From positions 1 through 64,000 of the forward strand of contig JASANE010017489.1 in NCBI GenBank assembly GCA_030248225.1: DNA of 64,000 nt. Reading direction: 5' to 3'. The notes beneath the pieces are model-generated. The model saw only the letters and a program-made list of their open reading frames with translations, made no database searches and was not told the origin of the DNA. This document shows positions 54,846 through 64,000 of the stretch, one piece after another (positions within the stretch are counted from its first letter, which is position 1; each line of letters opens with the position of its first letter). The position numbers and the translations under genes are program-made. Source of the DNA: Trileptium ribeirensis. Taxonomy: Eukaryota > Nematoda > Enoplea > Enoplida > Thoracostomopsidae.

Positions 54846-57800
54846 TGTGAGCTTACCGGCCTTCTCCGCGGCACGTTTCTTACCAAAACGTAACCAACAT
54901 CTCCAATGGTGGCCAAAGGGAGAAGGATGGAGGCAGAGCAAGTTCAAAAATTACCCAAAATAAGAGTACAGTCAAGAATAAGGAGAGAAGAGCCACCAAA
55001 GGGATGTGCCGGTCTACCAGCGGTCGGAGATACCCTTTGTCACGGGAGGAAAGTTGCGCGAGTTCCCAGGGGTAGACATGTCATTGTCCCGGGCAGGGAT
55101 ATCAAGGTTGTGTCTTTATCATATGACCGCTCATAAAGTAAATTGAGTTGGCCGTGTGTAGTGAGTAGTTAATTTAAACAAATGCCTAAGTAATGCAAGC
55201 GAAGCATCAGTTGCAACTTATGTACTATACAGTTTGAAGTATTGGGGGTATAAAAATATGGGGCAAATTAAGACAAAGTGAGTTTACCGAACACGAAAAA
55301 TTGAAAATTTAGCTTGGCTGGATTTTGTGCACCCGGCACCCTTCAGCCAGAGCAAACTTGGAATAATTTATTTGGTACAGAATTAAGTTTTGTTAGCGAA
55401 ATCGAGTATCCGTGCTAGTAATGATTACACCGATTATACCCTGGCGAGTCACAGAGACGAGCCTTGGGTGATGTATTTGATAGTAGAAAAGCCTAAGGAT
55501 GGGTCCAGTTACATTTAAAGCTAGACTTGAGTAATTTGGTCAGCGTTGGCAAAATCGGGTAATCGTGCACTTCACGCTTAATTATACCTTGGCGAGTTCG
55601 CATAACGAGCCGCGGTATCAGGTAAAATGGAAAATAATGTTAAGGAAAAGTTGATTTTGATGGTAAATTGAAGCTTTGGGTAAAATTTAAATTTTGAAGA
55701 TGGGAAGTTACTTATACTTGGTTTTAAGTAGTAAAAACTTTACATAAAGCTTACCTAAATGTAAAGATAACTAAGCGTTATAGTTTTACAAATGTCAAGA
55801 GAAAATATCCTCAAACTACAGCGAGCTCGAGTAGCGAGTCTATAGTATTTTGACAATTTGTTGCAAGATTTCGCATAGAATTTTTAGAGTATCTGCCGTG
55901 CCCGTGTAGGCTAGCACAGAATTCAGCGTGGAATTTCTAAAAAAACTTCATCCGAAATTATTTAAAATATTTAATATTGCCACTGTGTGCCCGAGTGGAC
56001 CAGTGAACAGCGTAATTTCGATTGGTACCGAAACTTACTAGCAAATGTAAAGATCTAATTTTAATATCAAAATATTCGCTTAAAAATATCATTATCAAAA
56101 AGTGTTCGAGTAACAATCAATAGCATTTGTTAACTAAAATTTTTATGTAAATTTTGGAAGAGAAAGAACTAGGAAACCTTGCCTTTACTTTTAGTTCTTA
56201 TTAATAGTTCATCAATTTAAAGGGGAAAATGAGCTGCGTTAGCTCTGAAGGCGTCCAAGCGCTGGCTTAACTCAGCAACGCGGCCCGAGTTAAGACAGAG
56301 TATGGAGCTAGAGAATTGCTTTTATCCATGGGGACCCAAGTTGGTAAGCTATACTGAGATATGCTCGGTATTGTGTTGGCTCCGTCCATATATTAACCAT
56401 TGAATAAAAAAATTGGCGTATTACCTGTTGTATTGTAGTACTAGTATTGGGGCGAAGTATTATTGCACCAGGACACTAAAACTATTGCTATATACAGATC
56501 GCCTAAAATTAAATGACAAGTAGTGCAATAACGATATAGCTTGGTAACGTAAACGTATCGCAGTGATAAGCTAAGGATGCCTGGTAAGTGCCTAGCACCT
56601 CTAAAGCGTGGAACAATGAGAGATCCTAGGGACTAGCTAGGGCTAGCGCAAGGGAGAATAAACGCATCCCTACAGGTGACCAGCACCTTTGGGTGGATTA
56701 ACCAGACAACTAAATAGCTAGGGATCGGCTCAAGTTCGATGAACGACGCAAGTTCCGCTGAAAAATTTTAATACCCGTTGTTAGCTTGAAAGTTTAAAAA
56801 CAAGAAATAAACAAAGTATCCAACGCAATATATGTAAAACTTAACAGCCCCGGCATTATGCACCTGGGGTAGGAATATAACAAATAGTGACAATAATAAA
56901 GCATAATCGTGATCCTCATGTCCAACAAAATGGAGTGTACAGGGTAACAATTTTTATGGGAGTTTTCAGAATCTTATATATGATCGGTTCGTATATACCA
57001 TGTATTATGGGATACCTATACCCAGATCGTAACTTTACCTGAACAAGCTGTAGGCTCTGGGGATCTGAAAACAAACTAAGAATTTTATGGGTTAGTGTTA
57101 GTGGGACAAGTGACACAGGATACCCCTAAATAGAACGTGGGTGTTGGACCATAACTGCCAAGCCCCCTAAGCGTAAAATTTCCCCGGCCTGTGCATTGGG
57201 CAACCCCTAGGCGAGGCTTGCGCGAAGACATAGTTCCGGTAACTATGTCTCACCCTAGAGCATGCTGGCAATGTAACAGCCTTCGACGATAGAGCAGCCC
57301 ATGTTGCGGCAGCCTGGTGTCCAACGGGTGGTAAAAATGTGCCGGAAAAGGAGAAAGACCAATCCCACCCAGACGTTTCCGTTTAGGAGATGGGCTGCCC
57401 TCTTTCTGGTCTGCCTTACCCTGTACTAGGTCTTTCTTTGCCTAGTAATCCCGCCACCTCGGCAGGGTCCAGAAAATACAGGTACAACCTCCTGTATTGT
57501 CACTGCATAATTTTACTCGTGTTCGTACATACTTATGGGTAGAGAAGCTATATGGATACCTACATTTCGTAATTACTAACTATGTAAAAGTACTATGCGT
57601 GAATCTCTGTGGATAGTATGAGTAGGGGTACCGTAAAGCCAAAAAGCACCTGGTGGAAATCGTCTAAGTCCGACGCGAACTTATAGTAATAGCAAAATTT
57701 AGTAATAATAATACTTCATACTATTACAATAAAGTAACATAATAAGAAGAATAATAAAAAGTAGAAAATTCGCAAAAATGTGACAATAAGAAAAGAAAAA

Positions 57801-58998
57801 ATATAAAAGAGAAAACTTCACACAATACACACTACATCTTAACAAAACACTAAATTAATACTGGAGAACAAGAAAACACGTCGCGCAACCGTCGTCCAAT
57901 CAAATAATAACAACTATTATTTCAGCCAGAATGGCTGCCGGCGCATGCGTAAATTATTTAAACACGCCAAGTTTATTTAGTACTAATATTTGTTATTTAG
58001 TAATATTATTTTTAAAATTTTGATAAATTTAGGAATTTGTAGGATCAAAATAAGGAAAATGTAAGGGGGTTCCCTAGGGCTTAAGTAGATTTTCCAGATG
58101 GAAATACATAGTGAGAACCCCAGCGAATAAATTCAAAGGTTTGAGGAATCATATAAGGTTAGGAAAAGTCAAATATGGATGTATTTAATTTTGTAAGGAA
58201 ATAGTCAAAATGAGGAGACACCAAAGGTTAAGAAAGATAGGATTATAGGAAAATTAGGGTGTTCTTAGCCCAGGGAAGGAGGAAATGTGGTCCCACCTGA
58301 GGATAGAATTTGTTCCTAGTTTATGAAACCCTAATATATGTATAATTTCATGAGTCAAGTGAAAAAGTTCATTTTTAGGTAAAATCGAGTATAATGTCAG
58401 GATATAGAGGTAATGTATCGCCAGATAGGGGTAAGTAAATAGTCTACCCGAGTGGGGAAAGATGTCGCCTTACGGAGAACGAAAAATAATATACCCCACT
58501 GGTTGAATAGATGTTAGTTAAAACAAAATATTTTTATTTAAGCCAAAAGAAAGAAATTTGAGGAATTATATTAATTAATATAAATATAATTCCGAGCCAC
58601 GTGTAAGATATAATTTCTTCCACACGGAAGTAAAATGGGGCGGTTACCCGAGGTGTGGCCGAGTGCCGTTTCGCCCGAGCTACTATAACCCCCCTTTGAT
58701 CCGATATCCTCAGAGGCGAAAGTTAGGGATAATTTGCCCTTTATACAAACATATGTAAAAGTGTGAAATTGTACCTTTTAACTTGGAGGTTACAATTAAG
58801 GAACCATATAACCCAAATATAGGAATTTAAGGATCCCTATGCCCAATATAGCAGAAAATGTCCGATAAAAGAGATTATAAGGGTCGCCCCTCTGCGAAGG
58901 GTAATTAGTATTACAATTTTAGGGATAAAGTCCAATTTCGTGAAATATGTTTTCTTGGAGAGAAGAAATAAAAGGTTGGACCTGCCCAAAAGTTGACA
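54846..58998 (-). repeat. 5' LTR of copy 2 (LTR C)
   Basis: 4153 bases, TGTGAGCTTA...AAGTTGACA, alignable to LTRs A and B over its length but clearly diverged. It lacks the 123-bp duplication, which explains most of its shorter length. Stem-loop at 56266-56294. The next five bases on the right are GGGAA; the matching left target site is lost with the 3' end of the element. Confidence 0.88.
58562..58593. promoter_or_regulatory. Palindrome of LTR C, sequence changed but pairing kept
   Basis: Arms GGAATTATATT and AATATAATTCC pair perfectly, at 405 bases from the LTR edge, the position of the palindromes in LTRs A and B. The arms differ in sequence from those copies, yet complementarity is retained. 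Confidence 0.5.
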
Positions 58999-61036
58999 GG
59001 GAATAGCGAACAGTATACAAATATTGCATTTAACACCAAAGATTACAGCGTTAAAAATCTCTGTCCCTGTTTTTGGGGAATTAGTTATTAAAGATTCGGA
59101 GCAGATTCAACAATTAACAGTAAATCAAGAGAGAAATTTTGCAATAACGCATATTGTTCGCTATATCGAACTAACTGCAGTATCATTAGATTTCATGAAA
59201 TTATATTTAAGATCAAAAAATCACTATAATAACAGATATTTCAACCCTTAGGTGGCTCTTAATAAATAAAAATGCCTATGGGAGTTTACAACGTTGGGCC
59301 CTATCCCTTACCGAGTTCGACTTTACCGTCGAACATCGGTCAGGTAAAAAGATGGGCTATGTAGACGCATTGTCTCGAGCTGATTACAAAGGGGGCAAAA
59401 TACAACCTGAGCAACCTCAAGAAGAGGGCATTAAATTTGCATATGCTAATGCAACAAAAACAAATAACAATGACACTTCTAAGCTTACAGAGGACCAAGA
59501 GGATCATAACCGAATCGATTTTAAGTCCAAACAAGAATAAGATGCTGAGTTAAGTCTTTTAAAACGTTACATAGAAAATGGTGAGCGTTCTCCAGACACC
59601 TCACTAGGTGCGCATTTTACAGCAGTGGAACCAAGATATGTGGTTTGTGATGGAGTAATGTATCATTACACAATGCCGAAAAATAGACAAGGAATTATTT
59701 TGAAAGAACTTGTTGTTCCGTTCTCTATGAGACAAGAATTGATGTCAGCCCATCATGATGATGTGGTTGGAGGCAACCACCTGGGTATTCTCAAAACTTA
59801 TCAAAAGTTATTTCCTAAATATTATTGGGATGGCATATACCGGGAAGTTTCAAATTTGGTCAAATCGTATTTGGAATGTTCCAAACGAATATCGGAACCA
59901 CCCCGTCCTAAATCCCCATTACATCCCATTCCCGCGACAAGGCTGAACTATACATATCATGTAGATGTCTTGGGTCTGTTACCACAAACTTAAAAGGTAT
60001 GTTATTATATTCATTGATCGGTTTACTAAATATCCGGAAGCGATATGTACGTCTGATCAGAAGCCTACAACAATAGCTAAGTTGTTCATGACCGAAGTGG
60101 TGTGCCGGCATTCGGCGCCATATGAACAGGTTAGCGATAATGCTCCGAACTTTCGGAGTGAGCTACTGGAACAAATCTGCACTCGAAAAGTATTTACGAC
60201 CCCATATCGTCAACAGACGAATGCTATCGTTGAAAGGATTAATAGAACGATAATGAATATGGTTTCACAGTATGTGGACGTGGCACAGCGAACATGGGTG
60301 GAATTCGTCCCGTTCGTCTTGTTTCGCACACCACGCCAGCATAAACGAATCGACAGGTTTAAGTCCATTTGAAATGGTCTACGGAAGGTTACCGCGATTG
60401 CTCATAGACACTGCTCTTCCCATTTCAAACTTGGATTATTTAGACGAGGAAGACTATTTTCGTGATTTACAATTATACCTTAATATTGCGTGGGAGATTG
60501 CTAATGAGAATATCCTCAAAGGACAATCACGCATGAAGGAGCTGCATGACCGCAAGGCAGCACCTGTTGAGTTTTGGGTGGGACAAAAGGTCATGCTGCA
60601 TGTGCCTTTAAAAAAACAGAGCAAAACTAAAAAGTTAGCCCAACCGTGGCATGGGTCATATGAAATTGCTGAAATCATATTACCCGAATTCATTTTAAAA
60701 TCTATTAGTAATCCCAAAGAGGCCGAAAAGCGCGTACATGTGGAACGCATAAAGCCTTTTTATGGTCCATATGTTCCACCTTTACTTTTACGGGAAATAA
60801 AAGAAACTCCCCACCTAGAGGAAGACGATACGCGAGGGCTAACTTCTTGAGGTAGTGAGCACCCATTCGAAACGCCAACAACAGTTGTGGGTTAAGAAAT
60901 AAATACGCTTCCCAGAATCCCCGAAGAGCCGCAGGATAGAGACGATGGGAGCACTGTCAAACCAACACATAATTATAATTTAAGAACACGAAAGCCCAGG
61001 ATAATCGGCACTCCTGTAGATAGATATATTGACTAG
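58999..61036 (+). pseudogene. Fragment of a different Ty3/gypsy element: RNase H to integrase C-terminus
   Basis: Opposite strand to the giant element and only distantly similar. The end of RNase H (LRWLLINKNAYG, RWALSLTEFDFTVEHRSGKK, YVDALSRAD) is at about 59200-59390. The integrase zinc domain (AHHDDVVGGNHLGI...KYYWDGI) has one zinc Cys replaced by Tyr. The core (YHVDVLGLLPQ, SDNAPNF, TNAIVERINRT) is interrupted by frameshifts at about 59990 and 60330. The C-terminal domain (VGQKVMLHVPL, LAQPWHGSYEI, VHVERIKPFYGP) runs to 60850, and one more open stretch ends at TAG 61034-61036. RT and gag are absent to the left, where LTR C begins abruptly. Confidence 0.85.
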
Positions 61037-61700
61037 AGTTCGGGCTATAATTGATATGCAAGTTGTACATATTTGTATTCGTATACACATATTACGTGAT
61101 TTGTTCGAATAGTCATAGTCAATCTATCTCATCTTTCGTCATTGGATTTTAAAATCAGAGAATACCATGTAACAATACACCAATAAATAGCAGCAAAAAT
61201 TCTACATACCATAGACAAGATGGTCAGAGACATGACTCTTCTAACTAATTACGTATAACAAAATTTTAATTAAAAACGATCTGCGCCGTATTTCACAATT
61301 TATTTTAGGTTGTGCGCAGTGGTGAAGAACGGCGCTGATTTATCTATTGTACTAAGTCTTATCTTATTACTCTATTAGTAACGAGTTCACACGGCATTGA
61401 GTGACGCATTCTTAGATTCCACGCTAATCTGACGAGAAAAATATAGTAGCATAGTGTTGATAAGTCAGTTGTATTCGTTACCTCTGACGAATTTACTGTG
61501 ACAGCTGAGCTTTAAAATACCTTTGATAAAACACAAAACTGGCGTGATATATTTGTACTAAGTTGCCTTGTTGAAAAAACTACATTTTTACCATCCGACA
61601 GCAATAGCCTATTCAGGCACCTTGTTATACAATTTCTTTTTTTGCACACGCAACATCTGGGTAGCTCGGTTTGGATCGATCGGTAACTTCAGCTAGACGA
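61037..61700. other. Non-coding stretch, possible LTR of the gypsy fragment
   Basis: AT-rich, no gene. It should hold the 3' LTR of the preceding element, but with no second copy in the window its limits cannot be set. Confidence 0.3.
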
Positions 61701-64000
61701 ATGAATATGGAGCCTGCGGAAATTTTAGATCCTGTGGCACCGCACTATGAGATGCCTACTTAGGTAACAGATCTGGTGATACAGTACCTGACATGTGTAA
61801 CGAATACTGGGGCTCCAATGGAGTGTGAAACGACGTAGCATAGCACTGCTAGGTATTTGCTAGTTGAAAATTTGCTACCTGGGTTACGTGAACTTGTGCT
61901 TTCCCCCCGCAAGCAATTGTCCCAAGCGCATTATAGAATGTGTTATACTCGCACATTAGTTACACCACGCGCTTGCAGGACCAGCTTCATACTGGCCTCA
62001 GTTTTTGTCCCATGTACAAAATCGATATACAGTGATGCAATGCATTTTAAGCAACAAGAACACTGTCAAAACAGCGGGCTCCAAAAATTTCGCTTCGCAC
62101 CTGTGGGAAAAATGCTAAGGGAACATTAAAATTGGATGACACTTCATCGAGTAGGAGCGCGCGTTAAGTTGCGCAGCACCACCCATGCCATATGCGTTTC
62201 TTTTGTTCGAACTTCCACTGGCGTCGCCACATTTAACAGAGAATCACCATGGCCGAAAGGACCCGAAAATTTTATGGTAATCTTTGGTGCATCTCCAATG
62301 GACGTACGAGTTGCCCTAAACTTTGACGCCCGCAATTTGGGCCCTCGCGTGCTGACATTGATTGTGCCAAATCTAGAGGGCCGAATAATTCCTATCATAT
62401 AAACTTACGGCCATATGAAGCTTCCAAACGTCCCGTGACTGTATGTTTTCCATCATCTGGTAACCCGGGTTATCACTATTATGACTTACAGTTTTGGGTA
62501 AAGTATGAGCATGAAACATTGTTTGGGGCCCGCCACACGATATTCACCGATTTGTGCAGCGGTTCAGTGGCAATTTACTGACCCTGCAGCTGAGCATGAA
62601 ATTCTTTTGGCTTTGAATGAAATATCAATGAAGCTGAGACGTCACCCCAACTCACTGGGGATAGCTCTGCAGCCCTCGGCAGCCCATGCATGAAGACGCT
62701 ATTAATCGGGTTTGCAAGAACGTTCGATTGACAGAGCCTGCCTTAGCCCCGTATTTCGACATCTGGCATACAGTCGAGCAGAGTACGGCGGAAACACGAC
62801 TTATTAGTAGCGAGCAACCGTTCAACCCAATATTTACCAAGGACATTGACGATCCAATAAGAGTCGACATTTTAGGTTGGGATATACCGTACAGTGTCAA
62901 CAATTTTGCGATGAAGGTGTTAGCCGAGCTATTAGGACAGGTACGGTACGAAGAGGACGATCCTCCTAAGACGGAGATTGTGGACCTCTGGGTTACCTTT
63001 ACCGAGGATTTGGAAAACCTGGACCGGTCAGGCTTGCTTCAAGCCGACATACTTGCCGAGGATCCGAGCAGTTATAACCTCACAGTTGATGTTAGCAATG
63101 TCGGCCATTCGCACTTGCGACTTCGGACAAATACTGTAAGACTTATTCATCCTGACTGGCAGTTCAAAATTTTAGCTTATATTGCAGGTCGACGTGAGAT
63201 AGATGACCGAACTGTACTAATTCTAAGGTTAAATAATGTCTTGAATAAAACGGTTCTTTCCGGTAGATGGAGCGGCTATAAATTTTTATCCAACCTTTGG
63301 CATAACACTTACAATGGGTCCAGCGGTAGAATACATAATATCGCTCGTCATGGAGGTAATCTATCAAGAGGACCCCTTAGTAGGTGAAGAACTCGGGGAG
63401 CATGATGATGAATCCGAAAATGCTTCCGAGCCCATTGACTCAATAGCGGTTTCGGCCCTAGTAGCCGAGCCCTTGGAGATGCAGCAGGAACCAGCTCCGC
63501 TTGTTAATTTAGATGACCCGCTGCAAGAGCTGGAAGTAGCAACTGCCCAACCAGACCCACCCCTTGAGCCTATGGAGGTGGCGTCACCACAGCCGAAGCC
63601 GGTCGAAACTGCTGAGTCTCGGCGAAGCACGTTTCTTGCATTTCATCGTAGTTCTTGGCGGAGAATGTATGAAATGTTGTTTTGCAACATTTCAGGACCG
63701 CTAGTACCACCACTAAACGAGCAGCAGTGTGCCTTTGTCCGTGGTCATCTAAGTTGGTTTAACCAAACTCAATAGCAGGAGGTCGAGGCTCTATTGTGTG
63801 GCCGTCGGGCCATATCATGTAAAGCACCACCAGGTACTGGCAAAACCATATGTATGGCCCAGTTATCAATTGCTTATTTGACTGCAGATCCGGAGAATAA
63901 AGTATTAGTAGTTACCAGTACCGATGCATCCGCGAATATCTTTGCCCTCCGTGCCCGCGAGGCCTTAGAACGGTTATACGGTGCTGATGTTCCTAGTGTT
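61701..64000 (+). pseudogene. Superfamily 1 helicase-like gene, N-terminal part, broken and cut by the window end
   Basis: The clearest part is at the right edge: PLNEQQCAFVRGHL (Q-motif-like) and, after an in-frame TAG at 63773-63775, CKAPPGTGKTICMAQLS, a Walker A motif, then VLVVTSTDASANI (motif Ia). These are features of UPF1/DNA2-like SF1 helicases. Upstream, protein-like segments lie in changing frames: 62136-62400, about 62393-62580, 62505-62690, 62686-63310 and 63314 onward, together several hundred residues of unrecognised N-terminal domain with an acidic Pro-rich linker (63390-63600). A possible ATG is at 61701. The frame changes could be introns, but with the nonsense codon a decayed copy is more likely. 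Motifs III-VI lie beyond the window. Confidence 0.65.

Larger units (their letters stand above)
45483..58998 (-). mobile_element. Second copy of the giant retrotransposon, 3' end missing (copy 2)
   Basis: Homology to copy 1 runs from LTR C (54846-58998) through ORF0, gag, pol and the exonuclease, and stops at about 45483 (equivalent to about 27434 in copy 1). The Cys/His-rich and coiled-coil parts, the 3' non-coding region and the 3' LTR are gone. There is a deletion of about 630 bases in gag near 53700, a 620-base foreign block at 51866-52485, and scattered stops and frameshifts. Protein identity to copy 1 is near 90% by eye. It is a separate, older insertion in the same orientation. Confidence 0.9.

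Overview
The window looks like nuclear DNA from an AT-rich, repeat-laden invertebrate, possibly a nematode. There are no operons. Coding pieces are single exons with TTTCAG-type splice acceptors, there are two C-type lectin-like domain exons, and most of the sequence is transposable elements. The species cannot be fixed from the sequence alone.

Layout. 0.6-3.8 kb (minus strand): two C-type-lectin-like exons, with a long foldback repeat between them. 4-16 kb: intergenic DNA holding a terminal-inverted-repeat (TIR) element (6.4-7.1 kb), a very GC-rich hAT-like MITE with a clean 8-bp target duplication (12.6-12.9 kb), and decayed repeats. 16.5-17.2 kb (minus): an exon for a single-pass membrane protein. 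18.0-18.2 kb: a minisatellite, split by the main feature of the window.

18241-41292 is a complete 23-kb Ty3/gypsy-type LTR retrotransposon, coding on the minus strand. It has 4.3-kb LTRs (TG...CA) and a perfect 5-bp target duplication (CGCTC). In its own 5'->3' direction it carries: 5' LTR, primer-binding site, ORF0 (small, basic, ending on a splice donor), gag, protease, RT, RNase H, integrase with a C-terminal PHD-like finger, and then a second coding block of about 4.9 kb where env would lie. That block begins with a DEDDy 3'-5' exonuclease domain (RNase D/WRN type). It continues through a Ser-rich linker, a duplicated Cys/His zinc-binding motif, a coiled coil and a large C-terminal domain I do not recognise. 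Conserved donor and acceptor sites, matching in phase in two copies, suggest that ORF0 is spliced over gag-pol onto the exonuclease block.

45.5-59.0 kb is a second, older copy with its 3' end missing. It has one 4.15-kb LTR. Its RT-RNase H frame is intact, and it keeps the exonuclease Exo II aspartate that copy 1 has lost. 44.2-45.1 kb holds a repeat with a nested MITE (TAGTAG duplication). 59.0-61.0 kb is a plus-strand fragment of an unrelated Ty3/gypsy element into which copy 2 appears to have inserted. 61.7-64.0 kb is the broken N-terminal part of a superfamily 1 helicase-like gene that runs off the window.

The strongest candidate for an undescribed system is the giant retrotransposon family with its spliced exonuclease polyprotein. 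Both copies here are damaged, so any activity would depend on other copies.
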